Source: Symsagittifera roscoffensis
Lineage: Eukaryota; Xenacoelomorpha; Acoela; Convolutidae
DNA length: 60,000 bases
Direction: 5' to 3'
NCBI RefSeq assembly: GCF_963678635.1
Contig: NC_087062.1
Span: forward strand, 31,150,833-31,210,832
Shown here piece after piece: positions 34,137 to 42,564 of this stretch. Every line of letters starts with the position of its first letter. The first letter of the stretch is position 1. The translations under genes were made by a program, and so were the position numbers. The notes under the pieces were generated by a model. That model was not told the origin of the DNA and searched no databases. It saw only the letters and a program-made list of their open reading frames with translations.

Positions 34137-34380
34137 GGAGTAAACCTGGGGATGAAAGAATTCAACTTAACTCACTTAATATCACCGTAATTGACCACTT
34201 AACAATACTGTCACGCAACGAAGTCAATAATCGGACGGGCAGAAACGGCTTTGATTTACTTGAAGCGAACTGGCTTTCAGTTTCACCAATGGTGGGCGTG
34301 GGATCAGGCAAATTGGTTAAGTTCCAACAACACACGCGGAAAAAACCTGAGGATGAAAAAACTCAACCTAATTTGCCTGA
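34111..34380. repeat. Direct repeat in the BEL leader
   Basis: About 65 bp (TCCAACAACACAC.CGGA...AAACCTG.GGATGAAA) occurs at 34111-34175 and again at 34311-34377 with some differences. The first copy covers the N-terminus of the leader frame. Confidence 0.6.
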
Positions 34381-34435
34381 TATTTTGCTACCACACCACT
34401 TACCATAAAGTTGGTGTCATGTTACAGCATAGTTT

Positions 34436-34880
34436 CGAGAATTCTGGGGACGTTTTGAGGATTTTTTGGACTTTTTTCACAAAATTTTCGGAAAATTTTG
34501 GTCAGCAGGTTCGAGTCATAAACCAATCCAAAAAACTAGTCCAGTACTTCTTGTCTATGCACCGATTTCACGGATTATTATTCCGTTCACATATATCCAA
34601 AAAATTTTGGTATCGAGAAAAAATGTCAAGTCAGTTCGTCTATGTACCGACTGTAAGATATTTCAGTTCAACGGAACTGTCCAAAAATTTTGGGTATTGA
34701 GAAAAATTACCGGGTGCTAGCTTGCGGGAAAAATTCTAGCATATAGTACATCGTATATAAAACTATAGCACAAATGGAAAGTTTTAAAAGTTTTGGAAAC
34801 TTCTTACAATTTTAATTGGAGATTGGCGTCACGGGGAAAAAAATTCAAAAATTTCGGGTGTCGAGAAAAACACAGCTGCA
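34436..34880. other. BEL leader, non-coding
   Basis: AT-rich with loose repeats of CCAAAAAATTTTGG.ATCGAGAAAAA and of GTCTATG.ACCGA. No coding signal. Confidence 0.4.
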
Positions 34881-34984
34881 CTTGAGCCAAAAGTCAACAA
34901 ACCGGACACCTGAACAGGCCTCTCTTCCGCCAGTCTGTTCTTTCGTCTGTCTGATTTGTCGTCTGTCGGCTTACAGACAACTTT

Positions 34985-35106
34985 CGGCTATTTGGACACT
35001 CGACCAACTGGACACTCGGCCAACTGGACAATCGGCCAACTGGATAATCGGGGATCGACCAACTAGACACTCGGCCAACTGGACAATCGGCCAACTAGAC
35101 ACTCTG
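34985..35106. repeat. 16-bp minisatellite in the BEL leader
   Basis: About seven tandem copies of a unit close to CGGCCAACTGGACAAT or CGGCCAACTGGACACT. It lies between the primer-binding site and the leader frame. Copies differ at one or two positions. Confidence 0.8.
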
Positions 35107-35223
35107 TTTCGGTCTTCGGTCCTTTGTGCAAATGCGTAAATAACTGTCCGATAAGTCCTGAATAATTGTGTTGACCGACTTCGTGAAAAATAGACTTCGG
35201 TGTCACTCGTTAATAGAACAATC

Positions 35224-35242
35224 GGACCCTTTTGTGGCGCCA
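35224..35242 (-). promoter_or_regulatory. BEL primer-binding site
   Basis: On the minus strand, TGGCGCCACAAAAGGGTCC lies a few bases inside the 5' LTR. TGGCGCC...AGGG resembles the tRNA-Lys-type site known from retroviruses, but the match to a tRNA of this animal was not tested. Confidence 0.6.
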
Positions 35243-35245
35243 AAA

Positions 35246-35572
35246 TGTGCGCTCAATCTCTGAAAAAACTGTATTAAACAAATTTAATTATGGGTATTTT
35301 TCAGTAAACACATCACACATAACAAGAAATAAGCAACTGTTAACGGTTTGCATAAAAAAAGATCATAAAATCAACTTCCAATTTTTTCGGTACAACTCGT
35401 TTTTTAAGATCATTTGGCGCAAGCTAGCCACAAGAACCGGTCGGTGTGCTTTTTTTATATGCACTGTGCTTATTTTATATGCACTGTGCTTATTTTATAT
35501 GCACTGTGCTTATTTTATATGCATAATATTCTTGTTTTATATGCATCTATACTCTACATTTGCATTGCAACA
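35246..35572 (-). repeat. BEL 5' LTR
   Basis: 327 bp, TG...CA ends (TGTTGCAATGC to GAGCGCACA on the minus strand). Contains three tandem 20-bp repeats at about 35459-35520 whose minus strand reads TATAAAATAAGCACAGTGCA, so the LTR has a triplicated TATA-like box. No target duplication can be checked because the other LTR is truncated. Confidence 0.8.
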
Positions 35573-36379
35573 GATATTCAGATACAAATCTAGAGCATCA
35601 ACCCTGGTAAACCGCATTCCTCGATGAGTCAATGGTCGCCCAAACTAATTTTTTAAATTAAAATTCGATTTTCTTCTTTTTTCGATACTCATAAACCTCA
35701 GTCGGTCAATTGATTGCGTACTACGAGCACATCAACCATCTACTTGCGTTTGCTGACGTTTTTTTGTAGCGGTTTACCGCTTTTGCTTTGGGGAGATACC
35801 TCAATTGGTTATTACAGGGAAAGGGGGGAAGATTGCTCAATTGATCCGAAAAAGCTGTTCAAAAATTGTTGACATGGCATTTTACATGAAAAAAATGTTA
35901 TAAAAGATTTTGCAATTGTTCACGCTGACACGTTCACACTGACAAGTTTTAAAAGTTTCTAGCATGAAAAGTCATTTGAAAAAGACTTTCGTGAATTTCA
36001 GAAAAAAAAACTCAAAGGGAACTGAAAAGACCCCATGAACAACTTGTCTAGAAGTATGGGCTCGCCGTTTTTGATGAGTCCCCCAGACTTTTAGGAATAA
36101 GCAATATCTAAAGTAAATTAGAAGGATGAAACCAAAAAAATGGGTAAACATTTCTTGTTAGTTTTCTTTAAAGCGCAGAAACTGAAAAAACCAATTTACT
36201 GAAAAAATATAGAAACTACCTTAAAAAGTTTTTCTTTCTGACTTATAGGGGTGTTCAAGAGTGCCAAAATACGTCAGTGCCAAAACTGAAAAAGTTTTCA
36301 ACAGGCTCAGAAGCTTTGGGAATTTTGAGTTGCTTTTGCGATTGTTGGCAGTTTTGCGTGATTACTGTTTTGCTTTGTA
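35573..36379. other. Intron 1 between BEL and MITE
   Basis: No gene. 35820-36060 contains pieces related to the GGCTCTTTTCC MITE family (GTTCACGCTGACACGTTCAC), without intact ends. Confidence 0.4.
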
Positions 36380-36587
36380 GGCTCTTTTCCAGTCCCCCCC
36401 TTTGATTTTTTCTGAAATCCGTTAAATGAAAGTCGATTTAAAATGACTTTTGATGTTATAAACTCCTTTAAAACGTGTCAGCGTGAACAAGTGAACAAAT
36501 TTCTGCAACATTTCTAACATGCAAATTGCCTTGTGAACATCTTTATTTTGTAATTTTACGAGGGGGGTGGGAAACTGGAAAAGAGCC
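36380..36587. mobile_element. GGCTCTTTTCC MITE with perfect 8-bp duplication
   Basis: A 208-bp element with perfect 14-bp inverted ends GGCTCTTTTCCAGT / ACTGGAAAAGAGCC, flanked by GCTTTGTA at 36372-36379 and 36588-36595. No coding sequence. The 8-bp duplication points to the hAT superfamily. Confidence 0.9.
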
Positions 36588-36716
36588 GCTTTGTAGCAAA
36601 ACTGAGAAAAAATTTTGACAATTTGCCGAGAAAAATTGTGGGGGGATTTTTTCATGCTTAGGGAGCTTTTTCACGAAAGAATTTTTAGTGACTCCTTAGA
36701 GTTTAGTGACGCAAAA

Positions 36717-36790
36717 TAAACAAAACTGCTCGTATAAGGGCAAAGCCTTGATTGTTCCGGCTGCATTTCAAGGTATTTAGGAGTTCGTTC
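36717..36790 (+). repeat. Left end of the hairpin-ended repeat family
   Basis: AACAAAACTGCTCGTATAAGG with the hairpin half-sites GGGCAAAGCC and GTTCCGGCTGC. The rest of the copy is not seen. Confidence 0.5.
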
Positions 36791-37239
36791 TTAGAAAATG
36801 GGAGACAAAAAAATGTTGAATTTCAAAAAAAATCAAAGAAGGAACTGGAAAAGAGCCCATCAAGAATTGTACCTATAAATCAATTTACTGTTCATTACTG
36901 ACTTCGGTTTTATGCACTGTTGTACCGCCCGCTTGACTTACATATGGGACCATTTGAGTTTTTAGAAACTATTTTACTAAACGGAACTTTTAAAGGGCCC
37001 ATACTTCCAACTATTGCCCAATATTTCAGCTAAAATCAGTGTAGTCCAAAAATGAGGTGGGAATCAAAATCAGTGTAGGAAAATTCAAAATGAAACAACA
37101 GTAATATTTTAAAACAATTGTTTTGCCCTTTACAGCCTGTTCAATTTTTATTGTGTAGGGGCCATAGACAGAATGAACCAAATACTCCTCAAGCGGTGGG
37201 TTTTTCAAAAGTAGAGTAAATAATACATTTTTATCTTAC

Positions 37240-37600
37240 CTAGGTTCTTGGGATATGTGATGACGAAGCATAGTATTCTCACTTGACGCCACTTTTCGTC
37301 TTTTCTGACTTGGGAGGTGTATTTTGCAGAGATGAAATTCTTTAAGTAGAGAAACTTGTTTGGGATTCCGATTGAGTTTGTCCGGGATAAAGACTGATTG
37401 GAATTTTGGGTTAGATTGAAGGTAGTTAGTACAAATGCTAATACAAATAAAAACAAAAATATCACAAACACTTTAATGTTCTTTTTTCTGATTGCTCCAC
37501 TTGGAAAAAACGAAGGTATGTTTTGACACATTTTTTTTCTATTCCATTTATTATATTTCTGGTAAGATTCAATGATAAAGCCACAGCCAGAAGTAAACAA
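37240..37600 (-). CDS. C1GALT1-like glycosyltransferase, exon 1 (membrane anchor, stem)
   Basis: Starts at an ATG at 37600 (MFTSGCGF; a second Met at codon 24 is an alternative). It encodes a basic cytoplasmic stretch, one hydrophobic anchor (KVFVIFLFLFVLAFVLTTFN, about residues 43-62), a short stem with Asn/Ser-rich N-glycosylation possibilities, and VRILCFVITYPKN, the conserved start of the C1GALT catalytic domain (family VRILCWV.T.P.N). The 5' splice site is CCTAG followed by GTAAGA; the last exon base is 37240. Its phase-1 end fits exon 2 exactly: N-L-A-K-Q-T-V-F-V-R-N-T-W-G. Confidence 0.85.
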
Positions 37601-38329
37601 GTTACTCTTTAAATTAACGCACGTGGTTTTTCAGCGAATATGAACATTAAGTTGATCACGCGAAAATTTGTATCATTTCCGGTTACAGAAATTCAAAAAA
37701 AAAATGATGGCTGAGGATGTCATAAAATGGCTTACATTCCATAGGTGTTTGAGTTGATTCGAATCGCTATAACTTCTGTGTACATTTTTAAAGGCTGTGG
37801 TTTTGAATTTTGTTCTACCATTATTCTTAATTAAAAAAAGCAGCGTGGAGACAGCGAGTTTCAATTCAGCAGCATATCTTCACATACCAAAATACCTCAT
37901 ACCTCCGCACCAAACATCACATACCTCGGCGCCTTCTCATACCAAAATCTGAGCCTAATGGGGGTTTTTCGTTCAGACTAGTTAGACAATAAACGGAAGT
38001 GTATAGAAGCCTGCATAGATCGACATATTCTTTCACTCAACTGTGACATCAGTTGGTCGAGTACTGGCAACCGATGTCAATTTTCTTTCAATTGGCGCCA
38101 CTAGTCATCAAATATGGCTCGACAATGACTTAGGTTTTTGAATTGCCAGTACATTCAAAATTCACTGGGGCAGTCGAAACAATTCATTAAATCCACTTCT
38201 CACGCCTAATTGGTACATGTTAATTTTTTGCTTCTTTACTAGGCTCATGGATATTTTTGTTATAAATCTGCAAATTATCTATAAAAGGTATTGTCTGCTG
38301 AAGCAATTCGATGGTGATCTTCTATAGAG
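37601..38329. other. Upstream region of the C1GALT1-like gene
   Basis: Probably holds the promoter and any 5' UTR exon. No TATA box or coding sequence that I can support. Confidence 0.35.
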
Positions 38330-39090
38330 TACAAGACTGCTCGTATCAGGGCGAAGCCCTGAATGTTCCGACTGCCTTTTAATGTTTAATAAAATGTAAT
38401 AAAAATGAAAAAAAAATTCCAAAATTTGAAATTTTTTATGAAAATCATCCCCCCACACGCCATATAAAGTACAAAAGGATAGATTTCGCTACTTGTAACA
38501 AATCAATTATGGCAAATAAGCTTCTTCCAACTAATTTGGAACGATTTCTAAGACGGATTAAATCTCCGCTGACGCGTTAATAGCGCGAATTATATCGCGC
38601 GTTAATTTTTATTGGGAGCAGTGGTGAAGTGGTTACGTCTCCGCCTCTCAATCGAAAGGTCGGATGTTCGAGGCCCACCATGATCCGTGCTCGTTGCTTG
38701 AGGGTGAGGCAACATTACCCAGCCCAGAAAAATAACCAAAAAAAATTGCATGTAGTTCTTAAGCAGGGGCACAACAGCGGCTCGCCGTGATGAGCTGTAC
38801 AGCTCGTATGTTGGTCCTATCCCTCGTGGATAAATGATCTTAAAATTGTCCTAAATTGGTCAAAATGGCAATCTTTAAACCCCCATAACTTCAAGAAAAA
38901 TGATCACAGGTGAAATATCTTTTCAAATATAAGCTCAGGACAACAATAGTTTTCGAAAAAAATTTCGTCAAAAATGGCTAGTTGAAAAGTCGAAATTTGT
39001 CTGAAGAAAAAAAACCCACCCCGAGCACAAATATTCCGTTACTTTCGTATCGAAAGTCGGAACAATTACTTTCGTATCAAAAGTCGGAAC
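38330..39090 (+). repeat. Hairpin-ended dispersed repeat with nested SINE
   Basis: Left end ACAAGACTGCTCGTATCAGG with the CAGGGC-GAA-GCCCTG hairpin. Right end CTTTCGTATCGAAAGTCGGAAC, with the last 27 bp partly duplicated (39064-39090). The interior matches the copies at 5399 and 13851 but is split after GCGCGTTAATT by a SINE. Confidence 0.75.
38609..38843 (+). mobile_element. tRNA-derived SINE
   Basis: About 235 bp with a tRNA-like head: box A TGGTGAAGTGG (38622-38632) and box B GTTCGAGGC (38666-38674), correct order and spacing for a pol III promoter. A non-tRNA body and a short A/T tail (CTTAAAA) follow. It interrupts the host repeat at GCGCGTTAATT / AATTGTCC. The exact target duplication is unclear because both sides are AT-rich. 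The head is not a functional tRNA gene by eye. Confidence 0.75.
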
Positions 39091-39376
39091 AAAAATGACC
39101 AAGGACACACATGGAACCAAAATTGGGCTCATTTCCAGTGCTTCTTGATATTTTCGGAAAATCAAATTATGAAATCGTTTCTAAAATGGAACTTTTGATA
39201 ACCTGAACTGAAATAAAAATTGTCAGCGTATAAAATAACTGAAAAAATTTCTAGAACTGTTCTCTAAACTGGCGGGAGGATGGGAAGTTTTGATTATACC
39301 TCCCCCCTCCCCCTTAATGGTTAAAACATAAAATGAACTTTTTTTACAACAAAATTAGGTTGATTTTAAAAGAAAG

Positions 39377-39578
39377 GGCTCTTTTTCCTTTTGCCCCCAC
39401 CTGCAAATTTTTACATGTAAATTTGTTGGCCACATTGTCCGATTATTATGAAAATTTACATACAGACTAATAAGGCCACAAAAAACATATTTGGTCTTCA
39501 TGCTCAACCTCGTAAAACCACTCGTTACACAAATAAGTTGAAACTGGCGTGAGGTGGGGGCGAAAAAGAAAAAGAGCC
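39377..39578. mobile_element. GGCTCTTTTCC MITE with perfect 8-bp duplication, second subfamily
   Basis: A 202-bp element with ends GGCTCTTTTTCC / GAAAAAGAGCC and G-rich subterminal sequence (GGTGGGGGC / GCCCCCACC), flanked by AAAGAAAG at 39369-39376 and 39579-39586. Non-coding. Confidence 0.9.
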
Positions 39579-39589
39579 AAAGAAAGCAA

Positions 39590-40970
39590 AATGGTAAGAT
39601 ACGACTGGTAAAAAAACTAACAATTCTTTAAATATAGCTTTACACTGGCTCATTTCTCTAATTTTTTTGCGGTTATCTCCGTAAAAGTTTCATAAATAGG
39701 TACAACTGCACTTTTTAAATGTCATTCAATTCCTATTTTGTGCTTATTTCCAAAAACGTGGTATTACGATGAAAGTAAAGGAGAACAAATGTGTTCTCAA
39801 TAGTTAGTTTGTTCGCCATGCAAATTTTCATTATAATAGGACAACGTAAAATTAGTGTTTATAAGCTAAAACTCAAATGTTGGCGGATGGGAAAAAACCG
39901 AAGCTCATCCCACCGGCCATGAGCCTCATAATTATATTCTAACGCGTTTTTTTACGAGGTTAAGTGCGAAGACTAAAATATGTTTTTCATGGCCCTATTA
40001 GTCCGCATTTCAATTTTTACACGGCTCGTTTCCATACTCAAAATCAATTTTCCCAAAAATGACGGGAGTTCAGCTCAATTAAGGGCGAAGAGAAAGGAAA
40101 AGCGAATAGAAGCTAGGGGTATATCCGTCTCGCAATCAAGCGGCTCGTGGATCACTCTACTATACTAGTTTCTGTTCCATATCCCGACTTTCTCCCCAAT
40201 CAGCTGGACAGCGTCGTAGAAGTTTTAAGCAAGATTGGGCAAAATTTTTAGGCCGCTGACCTGTGTTTTTTTTTAAATTTGTTTGTGGCGTAAAGTTTTT
40301 TGGTCAACGTATGCTTTTTATAGTGTCCTCGGAAAATCAATTTCTCTTACCTAAAAAAGGTCGACAAAATTACGAAAAGCTTTTGAAAGTCCGCCCCCCC
40401 CCCCCCCCCTCGCAAATTGGCCTAAAAACAAGCTAACCTAAAGCAGTTCTTATGAGGCAAAGCTATTGATAACAACATCGGGACATGCTTGATATCACAG
40501 AAGTTTATCTTGCTTATCTTGTTTGTAAAACAAATAAAACTTCATACCGTAAGTTTTTGATACCATTAACTGCACTCGCCTATGAATATTTGTTATATGA
40601 AGCTTTACTTAATACGAAAAATTGTTCCGACGAAATAATGTGAAGAAATTGTTTATCTCAGGTCGTTTTGTTTTTGAAAATCTCTCGAAAAAAACTTGAC
40701 GTGATTGGTTTTAGGATTGCACGGGTAACACTCCGAGAATCAAACTTTTTCACGTAGAGTTGTGTTTGCGTTTTTTTCGTCTTGTTTCCTATGTAGGGTT
40801 TCTCTCTCAACCCTTCAGCCCATGTTCTGCTACGGTGGTGACTTTTGTAGCAGGAGTGAGTGCTGCTTTGTTGGCGGAAAAATGTAATATTCTCCGTTTG
40901 AAACTTACCCATATTGTTTTTCTCTCTCTCTCTGCTTCAGCTTTTTTTATTTCCTTGCTTTCACGATGTG
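39590..40970. other. Non-coding interval
   Basis: No gene seen. Contains a C18-19 run near 40392-40410 and a CT microsatellite near 40920-40933. Confidence 0.4.
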
Positions 40971-40978
40971 CTCAACAT

Positions 40979-41376
40979 CAGGGGCGGATCTAGGATTTTC
41001 TCGGGGGGGGGGGGGGGGCGGAAAATTTTGACGACCTTAGGTCGACCAAATTGATTTTTCGAGCTCTCCCAAATCAGTGTTTTCCCATTAATTTGGCAAA
41101 ATTTTCTGCGCCGCAGGCAAATTTTTGAAAAAACAGTCAAAAAAGCCGTATTTGGGCACTTTTTGAAAAATTTTGACAAACAAATCGCGTTTTTTTTGGC
41201 GCGCGCTCCCCCTCAAAGTTAGTATATATTGGCGCCAAAGGCGCCTTTAGAAAAATTTTAGGGTCGGTCGGGCAAAAATGGATTTCCGAAAAAGTATCAA
41301 AGGGGGGACCCTTTGGGTCGGCAGGGGGTCAAATCCCTGAGGAAGGGGCGTCCCCCCCCCCCTAAATCCGCCCCTG
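40979..41376. mobile_element. hAT-type MITE, CAGGGGCGG ends, perfect 8-bp duplication
   Basis: A 398-bp element with inverted ends CAGGGGCGGATCTA / TAAATCCGCCCCTG, flanked by CTCAACAT at 40971-40978 and 41377-41384. The CAGGGGCGG start and 8-bp duplication are classic for hAT non-autonomous elements. It contains long G and C runs just inside each end. Older copies lie at 7716-8118 and 11430-11665. Confidence 0.92.
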
Positions 41377-41384
41377 CTCAACAT

Positions 41385-41960
41385 ATTAGGTAGAATTGTA
41401 ACATAGTTTTTTTAGGTGCCTGAAATGTGTTATATTCGCAGACAATGGGAGTGATGACTTTCATTGCAGTGAAGCGAAACAACCAAAGCAAATAAAGATG
41501 GTGTTTTCATGGTGATTTTGTAATTTTTTTAGTCGATCCTGCACACTGATCTTTTTAGCAATGAAATATTTATAAACCATAGTGATAACATTTTGCTATA
41601 TCCTCCTACGCACTCCTTGCTCGAGTATCTCCCACCTGTCAGCGTTAGTGGTGAGCAATATGGGTATTTTTTTGGGTTGTCTAACAAGATGTTATAAGAA
41701 AACCATTTCAATCAGCCAACATCTTTAAGCCACCCAAAAGTTTTGCGGTACGAATTTCGGCGTGGCGTACGAAATCCAAGTCGTGGCGTGGCGGTTAATT
41801 GATACAAAAAAAAATAAAGTTTTCTGCTTTAAAACTTTTTAAAACCACAGGTTGAGGTTTTCAGAACAATAAAATTGCCATACCTGTCTTTTTCGGAAAA
41901 CAAAATCTATAAGGAAGAACAAAGAGAGCCCAATCAGTTGACTGCAGTTGAGATGGAAAA
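41385..41960. other. Non-coding interval upstream of the CAP-like pseudogene
   Basis: No gene seen. Any 5' exon or signal peptide of the pseudogene should be here but is not evident. Confidence 0.35.
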
Positions 41961-42250
41961 ATGATGAAAGAAAAGAACGCTAGTAGATGCTATGGATTTG
42001 ATAGAGACTTCGAAGACAAAAAATCGGTTCTTCTAATTGATTGCGCCAAATTCAAAGATGACATGAATTCGCACATGAAGGCAGAAACTGAGAATCTCAT
42101 CTACAATTTTTGGTATCTAGAACACTCCAAGTACTACAAAGTACCCCGGAGAAACCATAAGAGCCGCCAATGACGGCTGTTCTCGTGACAATGGAGACAT
42201 TTTTCAAACTTTCTGACGGTCGTTGCGAAAGGGGTCAGCCGTATATCATG
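41961..42250 (+). pseudogene. CAP/SCP-like gene, 5' part, split by El2
   Basis: Encodes a piece related to the gene at 6110-7063 (ETENLIYNFWYLEHSKYY against AAHKLINLWTINMSQFYN, then PGETIRAANDGC against PGEAIGYGDGC). The second block is in another frame, one base off at a CCCC run (about 42143), and a further frame change follows near 42215. The coding sequence is interrupted at CGCAT (42251-42255) by El2. The homologous 3' part resumes at 49123. Confidence 0.75.
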
Positions 42251-42255
42251 CGCAT
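42251..42255. repeat. Target-site duplication of El2, left copy
   Basis: CGCAT immediately before the LTR start TGTCATG. The same five bases follow the right LTR at 49123-49127. Confidence 0.9.
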
Positions 42256-42564
42256 TGTCATGAGGCGACCTTCGGTACCTCGTTCATTCATTGTCTTTTT
42301 GCAGCCGTGCTGCTCATTTCATTACCAGTTATGTTCAAGGCCACTGGCTTGGCCTATAATGAGTGCCACGCTGTGCGTGGTCACTCTGTTGTTTTGATAC
42401 ATCGATTGCTAGATGTAAATTATTCCTAAACTTTATTCAATGCTTTCTCTTAGTCAGAGTTTGACTAACAAATATTAAATTGGAACCAAGAATCTAAACA
42501 ACTAATCAATCAATTCACTATTACGAACAACCAAGTTTTGTCCTCTAAATCTCGGCAAATGTCA
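42256..42564 (+). repeat. 5' LTR of El2
   Basis: Starts TGTCATGAGGCGACC and ends CTCGGCAAATGTCA. Its last base is the A of the gag start codon. No TATA box is obvious. Confidence 0.95.

Larger units (their letters stand above)
26798..35572 (-). mobile_element. BEL/Pao LTR retrotransposon, broken
   Basis: A minus-strand element with a 5' LTR at 35246-35572, a primer-binding site, a 2 kb leader with its own reading frame, Gag, zinc-finger region, protease, RT, RNase H, integrase, a polypurine tract and a 3' LTR reduced to 43 bp. The BEL domain set (DUF1759 Gag, DUF1758-type protease, YMDD RT, Pao peptidase-type region, integrase with C-terminal DUF5641-type domain) is clear. Gag and Pol carry several frame changes and stops. 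It lies in intron 1 of the C1GALT1-like gene, in the same orientation. Confidence 0.9.
10796..37600 (-). other. C1GALT1-like gene, full extent over three exons
   Basis: The three coding exons (37600-37240, 16595-16287, 11190-10796) lie in order on the minus strand. They join with GT-AG introns and matching phases (phase 1 at both junctions) into 1065 nt: 354 residues plus stop, close to the usual length of about 360 for C1GALT1. Together they give a short cytoplasmic tail, one membrane anchor, a stem and the complete GT31 catalytic region with a DDD metal-binding motif. No frame break is seen in any exon. Intron 1 is 20,644 bp and intron 2 is 5,096 bp. Both are filled with mobile elements, most of the large ones in the same orientation as the gene. 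An extra 5' non-coding exon is possible. Confidence 0.85.

Noticed and set aside
38615-38690. A functional tRNA gene
   Set aside because: Boxes A and B are good, but the arms do not form a clean cloverleaf by eye and the unit continues into a SINE body inserted in a repeat.
5399-39090. CRISPR-like array from the recurring AACAAGACTGCTCG...GTTCCGACTGC repeats
   Set aside because: Copies are kilobases apart, in both orientations and part of longer elements; the DNA is animal nuclear.
40658-40993. Overlapping frames on both strands
   Set aside because: AT- and CT-rich sequence, no motif, no splice or initiation support.
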